Source: VXPQ01 sp964608315 (GTDB taxonomy: Bacteria; Bacteroidota; Rhodothermia; Rhodothermales; VXPQ01). Taken from it: a stretch of 64,000 nucleotides of DNA. The notes under the pieces were generated by a model. It did not search any database, was not told the DNA's origin, and saw only the letters and a program-made list of their open reading frames with translations. The stretch is from NCBI GenBank assembly GCA_964608315.1, contig CAZSNF010000007.1:1-64000 (forward strand), given 5' to 3'. Numbering within the stretch: the stretch's first letter is position 1; every line of letters starts with the position of its first letter. A program made the position numbers and the translations under genes. Shown one piece after another: positions 7,783-20,183 of the stretch.

Positions 7783-9321
7783 ATGCAAAAAAAGTCGCAA
7801 ATCACCGGATTTCTGTTAACTTTGTTATTGGGACCGTTTGGTTTGTTTTATTCAAGTCCTCCGGCAGCTCTTGGCCTCATACTTTTTGCTATTGCTACAT
7901 TTTTACTTACTGAACAGGCTACAGTATTGTTAGCCGCTTGGCCGGTATCAATCCTGATTGGAATTTGGACTGTAGCAAAGCGTCAAGGAGACGCGCCCTC
8001 TTTCATTATGGATCACAAAATTGATCAAAGGCAGAGCATATCAATCCATGATAATAACGTGTCGCACGTTGGCGGGCATCCGGTTGTAGTTGAAAAAACA
8101 GAAAATAATACTGACAAAGATAAGAATTTATCAGTTTCTGGCGTCAAGATACTTCGACACCCGGCTGGGCAAATTATAAAGATTGAAGGACAACGGATGG
8201 GCATTATCGATTTGGGAGCAGATTTGAGCTCATAACTTAGATCCCATATTGATAAAAACATACTTACACACGGAAAACCTTTTGAATCTGGCGGTGTTCT
8301 ATCGTCAGATTTTTTGTTGGGAATTGCAGGCGCAAGTTCGACTGCTGCTTCCGCATTGGCTGCAGGAAATATTTTCTTCTCCACTGCTGCCCCTGGTGCC
8401 TTGTCCACGATGACGACATCAGCTGGTCTCACTGGCTATAACACTATGGTGCACACTGCTAGTGGATTCTCTCATCATGTCCCGTTCATTGCGGCAAGCG
8501 GCGCCATTATACCAGTGGTTGCTCCTGTCATGTTGTTCATGGTAATATCTTCAATCATGATATCGCGTCGCTTTGATCAGGTGCAAATTTCTTTGGATCA
8601 CTTAGCTACTGCAGTAGGGCAATTGCTCCGCAGAGAGATAGTAGGAGACTATGGTATGCTTCTGAGTGCCATCGAACGTATTCGAGGTATTTCTGCTGAA
8701 TTCGAGGAATGCGGGCGGTTTACAAATGAAATGAAAATGCGCTTGGCGCTTGTGCAAAAGGATGTCAACGTATTGCATCACAAGTATAACATCCTTTCGA
8801 GCCCTGACAACCGTATTGATTCCATTCTGGCCGCCAACTTGACAATTCCCGATCTGAATTTGTTTACCCTCTCGAGCGTTGCGGATATTCAGGTAGAGCG
8901 TCTCCGTTTTAAACTCGCTCTTCAGGATAATCCGGATGATGCTCATAGAAGTTTGGCCATGCTCGATTCCAAAATAGACCGGTATGCAGCATTGTTCGAA
9001 GAAGCTTTGAAGAGAGATTCGGTGAAAGAGTACAAAAAGGAATTGCAAGATTCTCTGGATGATATGAATTGGTGGCAAAGAAATATTTCTGGCAGAAAAT
9101 TAACTAAAGAGAGCAAGGATAAAATTGCAACGCTTTACGATATTGGCGAGCGCCGCCTCGATACTATTCGACAACTCGCTCGTTGTTCGCAGGATATTAG
9201 GAAAGGACGAGGTGTCGGGCATGAGCACTCGATTGTGTATTATCGGGAAAATAATGGCAAGGGAGACTTGAAAGCATATTACACGGGTGACTGGTCCCTG
9301 CAAAAATACTCTGACCAATAG
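7783..9321 (+). pseudogene. Membrane protein gene interrupted by one in-frame TAA
   Basis: Translation from ATG 7783 (AAGGAG at 7769-7774) gives 150 residues: two hydrophobic helices (ITGFLLTLLLGPFGLFYSS; LGLILFAIATFLL), then a soluble part ending GIIDLGADLSS and TAA at 8233-8235. The same frame remains open after the stop (RSHIDKNILTHGKPFESGG) all the way to 9321, giving another 362 residues with glycine/alanine-rich helices near 8314-8560 and a long helical, charged C-terminal half. The junction reads naturally if the TAA is skipped. So this is one gene of about 512 codons broken by a single nonsense codon, or read through. The second part could restart at TTG 8314. The family is not recognised. 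Its AT content is higher than the flanking core genes. Confidence 0.6.
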
Positions 9322-9322
9322 A

Positions 9323-10483
9323 TCATTCGCAGCGCTGCGGGGTGGAGCAGGCCTCCAGGACGCGCAGGTATTTTTCCGCCGCTGCATTCCAGCCGAAGTG
9401 TTCCAGCACATGGCTTACCGTACGCCGGCGGGCCGTTTCGAGCATATCCGGTTCTCGGCGATACGCCAGAATGGCTTCGCAAAAGGCCGTCGCATCCCCG
9501 GATCGGACCAGTCGGCCGTTTCGCCCGTCCTCGACGACGTCCGCAATGCCTTCGATATTTGCGCCGACGGTGGGCAGGCCGCACAATCCCGCCTCCAGCA
9601 TGACCACGCCAAACCCTTCCATATCCCCCGGAACGGCCACATTGGGCATGACGAAGAGATCGGCGGCGCGGTACATGCCTTCCAGCTCCTTGTGGGTCAG
9701 GCGCCCGAGGAGCCGCACCCGAGACGCGACGCCAGACCGATCTGCGGCGTCGAGAATGCGTTCGGCTTCCGGCCCTTCCCCGGCCAGCCAGTAATGCACG
9801 TCCTCGGGAAGCCGGGGCAGGACCTGTTCGACGAACCAGGCGAACCCTTTTCGTTTTACCTGCCGCCCCGCGCTGCACAGAAGCAGGATATTTTCGGGAC
9901 GATGTCCGTCGGCGTTTTCCGGAGGGCCGAACCGCTCGAACAGCATGGCGCGGGCCGTCGTCCGGGGCCAGTCCGACCCGAAGCGCTCCGGCGAGACCCC
10001 ATTGGGCACCACATGCAGCTTTGTTGCCGCCAGCCCGCGTTCGAGACAAGCTGCTCCCGTGGCGCGGCTGACGGGAAATACGGCGTCCAGCGCAGCGAAT
10101 ATGCGCGGCGCCAGCCACTGGTACGGGGCCGAAGGCAGGGTGGCGTCCCGTCCGTGTACGATGGCGGCCGAGGCGACCCCGTGCTTGCGAAGCGTTCCCT
10201 GCAAGAGCGGTGCGAGCGACGCCGTCACCATGGAGGAGAAGAGCACGGCGTCTATGTCGCCGCGCCGCGCCGCCGCAGTGATACGGAACAGGCTTGATCC
10301 CAGAAACAGGCCCGCCCGAACATGGGTCCAGCGCCACGAGGTGCGCAGGATGACCGGTTCGATGCGTACGCCGCATTCGAGTAATGCGCGGTACAAATCC
10401 GTTGCGACGCGCTGCATGCCCCCGATATTGGAAAGGGGGCGGTTTTTTGGGGGAAAGGAATGGGAAACGTAGAGGATGCGCAA
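9323..10483 (-). CDS. Glycosyltransferase family 4
   Basis: A 386-aa GT-B enzyme. It opens with MRILYVSHSFPP and the glycine-rich GGMQRVATDL donor/acceptor loop, and continues with FPVSRATG and VVPNGVSPERF (typical end of the N-domain). The C-domain has ENILLLCSAGRQVKRKGFAWFV, a YWLAGEGPE strand and the nucleotide-sugar EX7E-like region GDMEGFGVVMLEAGLCGLP. It probably adds a sugar to a lipid-linked or polysaccharide precursor. The 18-base gap to the upstream glycosyltransferase suggests the two act in one pathway. Specific sugar unknown. Its end is convergent with the split membrane-protein gene. Confidence 0.88.
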   Translation of the reverse strand: MRILYVSHSFPPKNRPLSNIGGMQRVATDLYRALLECGVRIEPVILRTSWRWTHVRAGLFLGSSLFRITAAARRGDIDAVLFSSMVTASLAPLLQGTLRKHGVASAAIVHGRDATLPSAPYQWLAPRIFAALDAVFPVSRATGAACLERGLAATKLHVVPNGVSPERFGSDWPRTTARAMLFERFGPPENADGHRPENILLLCSAGRQVKRKGFAWFVEQVLPRLPEDVHYWLAGEGPEAERILDAADRSGVASRVRLLGRLTHKELEGMYRAADLFVMPNVAVPGDMEGFGVVMLEAGLCGLPTVGANIEGIADVVEDGRNGRLVRSGDATAFCEAILAYRREPDMLETARRRTVSHVLEHFGWNAAAEKYLRVLEACSTPQRCE

Positions 10484-10501
10484 GACGCTGCGGGATAGGC
10501 C

Positions 10502-11776
10502 TCAGAGCGCCCGAATGGCCTGACTGGGCGGCGCCTCGAATACATTGTCGGGGTAGCCGTCGCCTGCGTAGCCGTCCCCGGCCCAGGCGGCTTCCGGATA
10601 CAGCGCTTCGTCGTAATAGCGCATCATGCGGGCCATAACTGCGTTCCAGTCGTACGCGCTCGCTCGCTTCCGGGCCGCGGCGCCCATGCGGCGTCGTTCG
10701 GGTTCGCGCAGGATCAGGCGGCGCACGGCTTGCGCAAAGGCCCGGACGTCTCCGGGAGGAATCAGCAGGCCGGTTTCGCCATGCTCCACGAGGGTGCGGC
10801 TTCCCGTGGCGTCGGCGCACACCGCAGGGAGCCCGGAAGCCATGGCTTCAAGGGTAACGTTGCCGAACGTTTCCGTATCGCTGGGAAACAGAAACACATC
10901 CGAGGAAGCGTAGGCGCGGCCCAGTTGTCCGTTTTCCAGCCGCCCGGTGAAAATGGTGCGGGGAAGCTGACGACGCAGATCGTCCAGCACAGGGCCGTCT
11001 CCCACGATCATGCTTCGGTGCCGGACGCCCTGTTCCTCAAGGTTGCGCACGACCTCTGCAAAGATGTGTACGCCCTTTTCCCGAACGACGCGTCCGATAA
11101 AACTGACGATCGGCGCGTCGTCCTGCACGCCTATCGAACGCCGCCATGCCTCGTCGTAGTGCGCCGGATTGAAGCGATGCGTATCGACGCCGCGCGTCCA
11201 GAGGCGTATTCCCTTTTCGATGCCGCGGGAACGCAGCGCCTCGGCCATGGATTCCGACGGCACGTACACATGCCGACACCGGTCGTAAAAGCGCCGGAGG
11301 TATTGCCATGACCGGGCTTCCAGCCTCCCGAAACCGTAATATCTGAGGTACGAAGAGAAATGCGTGTGATAGGAAGCCACCGCCGGGACGCCTGCTCTTT
11401 CCGCAAAGCGCAGCGCCTGATAGCCCAACAAGTCGGGCGTGGCGATGTGAAACAGATGGGGCCGGAATGTCTTGAGCAGGGACCGGGCGTTCGGCGTGAG
11501 GCCCAGCGAAAGGCGATACTCGGAGCGTTGCGGCACCGGGATCGACGGAACGGGAGCGAGGATGCCGGCATGCTCCACAGGAGGGTTCGCAATGGTCGGC
11601 GCAAAAATCAGCGCTTCCGTATCGCGGGATTCAAGATAGGACACCAGCCGGTTCAGCGTGAGCGATACGCCGTCGGCGATGTGGTTGTATGCGCCGGTGA
11701 AAAGCGCTACCCGTCGCCGGGTGGCAGAAGCCGGGCGGATGCGTCTCCGGGGTATCGTATGCGTTTCGTATTGCAT
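10502..11776 (-). CDS. Glycosyltransferase family 4, mannosyltransferase/SqdX-like
   Basis: A 424-aa GT4 enzyme. After a short basic tail, residues from about 22 read RRVALFTGAYNHIADGVSLTLNRLV; then come YRLSLGLTPNARSLLKTF with HLFHIATPDLLGYQALRFA and ASYHTHFSSYLRYYG. This series matches the MgtA/PimB mannosyltransferase and SqdX sulfoquinovosyltransferase group. The donor domain has VSFIGRVVREKGVHIFAEV, VGDGPVLDDL and PSDTETFGNVTLEAMASGLP, with the two glutamates of the EX7E motif. It probably glycosylates a diacylglycerol or similar lipid at the cytoplasmic membrane. Cotranscription with the next glycosyltransferase is likely; the gap to uvrA upstream is 88 bases. Confidence 0.85.
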   Translation of the reverse strand: MQYETHTIPRRRIRPASATRRRVALFTGAYNHIADGVSLTLNRLVSYLESRDTEALIFAPTIANPPVEHAGILAPVPSIPVPQRSEYRLSLGLTPNARSLLKTFRPHLFHIATPDLLGYQALRFAERAGVPAVASYHTHFSSYLRYYGFGRLEARSWQYLRRFYDRCRHVYVPSESMAEALRSRGIEKGIRLWTRGVDTHRFNPAHYDEAWRRSIGVQDDAPIVSFIGRVVREKGVHIFAEVVRNLEEQGVRHRSMIVGDGPVLDDLRRQLPRTIFTGRLENGQLGRAYASSDVFLFPSDTETFGNVTLEAMASGLPAVCADATGSRTLVEHGETGLLIPPGDVRAFAQAVRRLILREPERRRMGAAARKRASAYDWNAVMARMMRYYDEALYPEAAWAGDGYAGDGYPDNVFEAPPSQAIRAL

Positions 11777-11864
11777 GGAGCCTGTGTGCGCAGAACGCAG
11801 CGCGGTCGGGGCTTTGCGCCCTGAATGCCATTAAGCCGCAGGATATCCTCAAAAAGTAACGCGC

Positions 11865-14732
11865 CTATGCGAGTTGCTCCTGTAAGAACGGCGCTAAAAA
11901 TTGTCCGGTATGGCTGTCCGGCATGGCGGCCAGCGCTTCGGGGGCGCCTTCGGCCACCACGAATCCGCCGCGGCGTCCGCCTTCCGGCCCCATGTCGATT
12001 ACCCAATCCGCACACTTGATTACATCCATATTGTGTTCGATGAGGATCACGGAATGGCCTTCCTCGACCAGCGCGTTCAGGGCGGCGAGGAGTTTTCGGA
12101 TGTCGTCGAAATGCAGTCCCGTGGTGGGTTCGTCCAGCATGTACAAGACGCGGTCCCGGGAGGGTTTCCCAAGGAAGGAAGCCAGTTTCAGCCGCTGCGA
12201 TTCGCCGCCCGAAAGCGTGTTGGAAGGCTGGCCGAGGGTCAAGTATCCCAGACCGATATCCTGCAGCACCTGAAGTTTGCTCCGGATGGGAGCATGGTCC
12301 GCAAAGAATTCGCTCGCCTCGTCGATGGTCATCCGGAGAATCTCGTCCACCTGTTTTCCCCGATACCGGATTTCGAGGGTTTCCTTTTTGTATCGGCTCC
12401 CCCGGCATGCCTGGCATTCCAGATACAAATCCGCAAGGAATTGCATTTCGACCTTCACGATGCCTTCGCCCTGGCAGGTTTCGCACCGTCCGCCGGGCAC
12501 GTTGAACGAAAAATACCCGGGTTTCAAACCCTGGATGCGGGCCTGGCGCGTTCCGGCCAGCGCTTCCCGCACATGATTGAAAATTTTCGTGTAGGTGGCG
12601 GGGTTGGAGCGGGGGGATTTTCCGACAGGGCGCTGATCCACCATTTCGATGCGGTCCACGAGTTGATGTCCGCGAATCAGGTCGTGCGCGCCCACGCTGC
12701 CTTCGACCCGGTAGCCTTTCAGGCGCATCAGGCCATTGTACAGCGTCTGGTGCACCAGCGTCGATTTGCCGGAGCCGCTGACGCCGGTCACGCAAACGAT
12801 CGCATTCAGGGGAAACCGCACGTCCAGGCGCTTCAGGTTGTGCTGCCGGGCATGCTCGACGTACAAGGCATGGTCGTCCCGGACCGGGCGCCGCGTTGCG
12901 GGCACGGGAATCTGTTTCCGTCCGCTCAGGTAGGCTCCGGTCAGGGAGCGCTCGTCCCGCAGCAGTTCGTCGTAACTGCCCTGAAACACGACTTCGCCGC
13001 CGCGCCGCCCCGCGCCGGGGCCAAGGTCCACAACCTGATCCGCCCGCTCCATCATGGCCGCCTCGTGCTCCACGACCAGCACGGTATTTCCGATGTCGCG
13101 CAGATTTTCGAGGATGCGTATCAGCCGATCATTGTCCCGGGGATGCAGCCCGACGGAAGGCTCGTCGAGCACGTAAAGCGAACCGACCAGCGACGACCCG
13201 AGCGAGGTCGAAAGGTGGATGCGCTGGCTTTCGCCGCCTGAAAGCGTTTGCGAGAGGCGGTCCAGCGAGAGATAATCGAGGCCTACATCGACCAGGTACG
13301 TTAGCCGCTTGCGAATTTCCTCCAGTATGCGTCCGGCGATCTGTTCCTCGTGGTCGGAGAGGGTCAGGTTCCTGAAGAAGTCGCGGGCGTCTTTCGTCGT
13401 CAGTTCGCAGACCTCGCCGATATGCAGCCCCCCGACGCGCACGTACTGCGCTTCCTTCCGTACGCGGTAGCCCTCGCATTCCGGACAGGGCATGTAGCCC
13501 CGAAACCGGGCATGGAATATCCGGTAGTGCATCTTGTACTTCTTGCTTTCGAGGAAGGCGAAAAAGCCCCGGACGCCGATATATTCTCCTTCTCCGTTCC
13601 AGACCAGATCGCGCACTTCCTCCGGCAATTCCCGCCAGGGCCTGTCGATGTCGATGCGGCGCTCGGCGGCGATCCGGACCAGGTCCCGCAAATGCGCGCT
13701 CCATCGTTCCGTGCGGAAGGGCGCGATGGCGCCTTGCCGGATCGAGAGGTTCGGATCCGGGATGACGAGGTTTTCGTCCACGCCCGTGATCCGACCGAAT
13801 CCCTGGCACCCGGGACAGGCGCCCAGCGGACTGTTGAACGAGAACAACAAGGGCGACGGTTCTTCGAAACGGATCCCGTCGCGCTCGAAAAATTCGCTGA
13901 AACGCAGTGTTTCTCCCCCCCGGATATGCACGACGCAATGTCCGCTGCTTTCCCGGAAAGCCTGCTCCGCCGAATCCGAGATGCGCGACAGGTTGTCTTC
14001 GTCGTCGCGCCGCACCGCCAGCCGATCCACCAGCGCAAGCAGGCGCTCCCGAGGATGCCGGGCGGCTTTTTCAGAGGGTTCCTCGTTCAGATCCAGGATG
14101 CGTTCGGTCCCGTCGCGCTGGTTTTCGGAAGGCAGGAGCAATATCCGGAAAAATCCTCGCTGCCGCAGCGTATTCAGCTCTTGCTCGAGGGGCGTTTCCC
14201 CGTGATCGGGGACGGGAAAGCACACGTAGAACCGCGTACCGTCTTCCTCGGTCGCATGCAGTTGCTCGGCTACGGATCGAGGCGTGTCCCGCGTGACTTC
14301 CTCGCCGCTCGCAGGCGAGATCGTGCGGCCGATCCTGGCGAAAAGGAGCCGCAGATGATCGTAGATTTCTGTTTGCGTGGCGACCGTCGAGCGGGGGTTT
14401 TTCGTCGATGTTTTCTGCTCGATGGCGATTGCAGGGGCCAGGCCGGTGATCAGATCGACGTCCGGCTTGTCCATGCGCTCCAGGAACTGCCGGGCGTAAG
14501 CACTCAGGCTTTCGACATAGCGTCGTTGCCCCTCGGCGTAGATGGTGTCGAAAGCCAGCGACGATTTTCCCGACCCGGACAGTCCGGTGAACACGATGAT
14601 TTTATTGCGCGGCAGCGCCAGGTCGACGCCTTTCAGGTTGTGTTGCCGGGCGCCGCGAAGTACGATGGGGCGCCGGGAAGAACGGAGGGGCGCGGACGTG
14701 GCTTTTGCAGGGATCGGGGAGGTAGTCGCCAT
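11865..14732 (-). CDS. uvrA: UvrABC excinuclease subunit A
   Basis: A 955-aa UvrA, the damage-sensing ATPase of nucleotide excision repair. It carries two ABC ATPase halves: GLSGSGKSS near the N-terminus and GVSGSGKST in the second half, each with LSGGESQR signatures and Walker B LDEPS/LDEPT. Zinc-finger cysteine pairs are CPGCQGFG and CPECEGYR in the first half, and CETCQGEG with CQACRGSRY in the second. ATG 14732 is preferred over the upstream in-frame ATG (14795) because the family core (RRPIVLRGARQHNLKGVDL) begins about 20 residues later. It sits 134 bases after metH on the same strand. uvrB and uvrC are not in the window. Confidence 0.97.
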   Translation of the reverse strand: MATTSPIPAKATSAPLRSSRRPIVLRGARQHNLKGVDLALPRNKIIVFTGLSGSGKSSLAFDTIYAEGQRRYVESLSAYARQFLERMDKPDVDLITGLAPAIAIEQKTSTKNPRSTVATQTEIYDHLRLLFARIGRTISPASGEEVTRDTPRSVAEQLHATEEDGTRFYVCFPVPDHGETPLEQELNTLRQRGFFRILLLPSENQRDGTERILDLNEEPSEKAARHPRERLLALVDRLAVRRDDEDNLSRISDSAEQAFRESSGHCVVHIRGGETLRFSEFFERDGIRFEEPSPLLFSFNSPLGACPGCQGFGRITGVDENLVIPDPNLSIRQGAIAPFRTERWSAHLRDLVRIAAERRIDIDRPWRELPEEVRDLVWNGEGEYIGVRGFFAFLESKKYKMHYRIFHARFRGYMPCPECEGYRVRKEAQYVRVGGLHIGEVCELTTKDARDFFRNLTLSDHEEQIAGRILEEIRKRLTYLVDVGLDYLSLDRLSQTLSGGESQRIHLSTSLGSSLVGSLYVLDEPSVGLHPRDNDRLIRILENLRDIGNTVLVVEHEAAMMERADQVVDLGPGAGRRGGEVVFQGSYDELLRDERSLTGAYLSGRKQIPVPATRRPVRDDHALYVEHARQHNLKRLDVRFPLNAIVCVTGVSGSGKSTLVHQTLYNGLMRLKGYRVEGSVGAHDLIRGHQLVDRIEMVDQRPVGKSPRSNPATYTKIFNHVREALAGTRQARIQGLKPGYFSFNVPGGRCETCQGEGIVKVEMQFLADLYLECQACRGSRYKKETLEIRYRGKQVDEILRMTIDEASEFFADHAPIRSKLQVLQDIGLGYLTLGQPSNTLSGGESQRLKLASFLGKPSRDRVLYMLDEPTTGLHFDDIRKLLAALNALVEEGHSVILIEHNMDVIKCADWVIDMGPEGGRRGGFVVAEGAPEALAAMPDSHTGQFLAPFLQEQLA

Positions 14733-14866
14733 GCGTACGGATGCAGGCTGCGCGCGCGTTTGGGGATTGCGAAGCGATGAACAGGAAAAAATCACAAACC
14801 CCGTCTAACGCATTCGGCGCGGACAGGATGCAGGCAACGCGCAGGAAAGGCGTGCGAAGGCGGGTT

Positions 14867-18555
<3,689 letters not shown>

Positions 18556-18559
<4 letters not shown>

Positions 18560-19374
18560 GTTTTCAGCGTCCGGACAATTTCTGTCGCCAGCCGATGCTG
18601 GTTCAACGTATACAAATGTATGTGCTCCACGCCTTCCGACCTGAGTCGCAGGGCTTGCGTACAGACGACGTCCCGGGCGATCTCGAAGACTTCCTCGTTG
18701 CTTTTTCCCTCGAACCCGGCCCGCAACGCATTCGGCACGACCGTTCCGCACTTGTCGGCGAATCCGAATACCCGGGAAGGATTATGGATGGGCATGACGC
18801 CGGGCCAGACAGGCGCCGCGACGCCCCGGCGGGCGCATTCGTCCCGAAACGACAGGAAGGCGTCCGTATCGAAGAAAAGTTGCGAGATCGCGAAATCGGC
18901 GCCGGCCGCCACCTTGCGTTCCAGCACCGCGAACCGGTCGTCGGGACTGTGGTCTTCGGGGTGCCCTTCCGGATAGCAGCCGACGCCTATTTCGAACTCC
19001 GGAGCGACGTCTCTGAGCCCTGCGATCAACTCCCAGGAGGATGCATAGTGCGCTTCGCTCGGCGCATAGCCGTCCGGCTTGTCGCCTCGCAGAGCGATGC
19101 AGCGGCGGACGCCAATCTCGGCGTAGGCGCGCGCCAGGCGAGCGATCCGGTCGCGCGTACGGCCCACGCTCGACATGTGAGGGCAGCACGCGGCGCGATA
19201 CTTCGTCCGCAATGCGCGCACCAGTTCCAGCGTGCCGTGCTGCGCCGATCCCGCCGCCCCGCAGGATACGCTTACGAAGCGCGGCTCCAGCGCAAGCAGC
19301 GCAGGGAGGTTCGCTTCGAGTCGTTCTTCGGCAAGCGCTGAGCGCGGCGGAAAGAATTCCAGGGAGAAGGTCAT
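18556..19374 (-). CDS. metF: 5,10-methylenetetrahydrofolate reductase
   Basis: A 272-aa MetF, slightly shorter than the E. coli enzyme. The TIM-barrel features are present: SLEFFPPRS at the N-terminus, VSVSCGAAGS, PHMSSVGRT, CIALRGDKPDG (FAD region), IGVGCYPEGHPE, ISQLFFDTDAF, PVWPGVMPIHN and the C-terminal EGVEHIHLYTLNQ. It reduces 5,10-methylene-THF to 5-methyl-THF, the methyl donor for the MetH encoded immediately downstream with an ATGA overlap. Both enzymes therefore form a direct methionine-regeneration pair. The promoter must lie in 19375-19500, which holds no riboswitch that I can recognise. Confidence 0.95.
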
Positions 19375-19685
19375 GCTATGGGAAAATTGGATGGCCTGGC
19401 TCGGCGGATCGGGCGGATTCCGAACCGGTCGGCGCTGTCGGAATGCGCCGGAGGCGGGCCTTCGAACGGTTATTCAGCGGGATCCCAACGGCGTCGATTC
19501 GTTCAGAGTGTCCTCTGATAAGGCGGGAAGCGGGGGAGGTGCGTATGCAGGGCGGCGCAGCGCTTTTTGCAATGGCTTCGGGCAATGGCGCGCGTTTGGC
19601 CTGCAAGAGACACTCTAACGCCGAGGCTCCGTCATGTTCCCTGTGCGGGCAACCATCAGGCGGGCATGCTTGCGAAAAATATAAT
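19375..19685. other. Divergent intergenic region, metF / hipBA
   Basis: This stretch separates metF (minus) from the hip operon (plus). Several overlapping frames are open in the GC-rich part but none has a good start or recognisable protein. CAGAGTGTCC (about 19504) and GACACTCT (about 19611) form a loose inverted pair around 100 bp. I looked for SAM, cobalamin and THF riboswitch signatures on the minus strand and saw none. Confidence 0.4.
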
Positions 19686-19820
19686 TCGTCAAAAAAGACG
19701 ATATAATGAACATAAACGCCTTTTAATCGTCATTTTTTGCGATTAGAAGAAATAAAAAATTATTCGCAAATAAAGACGAATTATCGTATATTATGCCCAT
19801 CTCATCGCCATAAAATGCGA
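19686..19820 (+). promoter_or_regulatory. Four 16-bp palindromic operators before hipBA
   Basis: Four near-palindromes share the half-site TCG(T/C)(C/A): TCGTCAAAAAAGACGA (19686-19701), TCGTCATTTTTTGCGA (19727-19742), TCGCAAATAAAGACGA (19764-19779) and TCGCCATAAAATGCGA (19805-19820). Centres are spaced 41, 37 and 41 bp. The AT-rich stretch between them should hold the promoter, and the last site covers the start region. The layout is that expected for HipB, which binds several operators and represses with HipA. The half-site differs from the E. coli TATCC sequence. Confidence 0.8.
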
Positions 19821-19823
19821 ATT

Positions 19824-20183
19824 ATGTCTTTGGAAAATCAAAATACCGACGAATATCTGCTTGCCGAGCTCGGCAAGCGTTTCGCCCGCGAGCGCCTCGA
19901 TATGGGCGTTACCCAGGCCGACCTTGCTTTCGAGGCGGGAATATCCAAGCGTACGCTGGAGCGCATCGAGGCGGGCAAGGCGGTCCAGTTCACCAGCGTT
20001 ATCCGCGCGCTCAGGGCATTGCGTCTTGTTCCGAACCTTGATGCGCTGGTTCCGAAAACCGGTCAACGCCCCATGGACGTCCTGAGGAGCAGGCAAGGCA
20101 AGCAGCGCCGGCGCGCGCCGTCTTCCAAACCCAATGTCGTGCGGGAACCGCCTGGAGCATGGCGTTGGGGAGATGAACAATGA
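19824..20183 (+). CDS. hipB: HipB-like antitoxin/repressor
   Basis: A 119-aa XRE-family HTH protein: LGKRFARERLDMGVTQADLAFEAGISKRTLERIEAGKAVQF is a complete Cro/C1 helix-turn-helix, followed by a dimer helix SVIRALRALRLV. A basic, proline-rich tail ends the protein. Start at ATG 19824; ATG 19815 would add three residues and lies inside the fourth operator. It should bind the four upstream palindromes and neutralise HipA, encoded by the next gene with an ATGA overlap. Confidence 0.88.
   Translation: MSLENQNTDEYLLAELGKRFARERLDMGVTQADLAFEAGISKRTLERIEAGKAVQFTSVIRALRALRLVPNLDALVPKTGQRPMDVLRSRQGKQRRRAPSSKPNVVREPPGAWRWGDEQ

Noticed and set aside
9279..10820. 513-codon minus frame across both GT4 genes
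   Set aside because: It is in another frame than the two glycosyltransferases and rich in proline/arginine; it is a GC-frame shadow.
11901..13241. 446-codon frame opposite uvrA, and a similar one at 13350-14780
   Set aside because: Both run antisense to a complete uvrA and have no recognisable protein.
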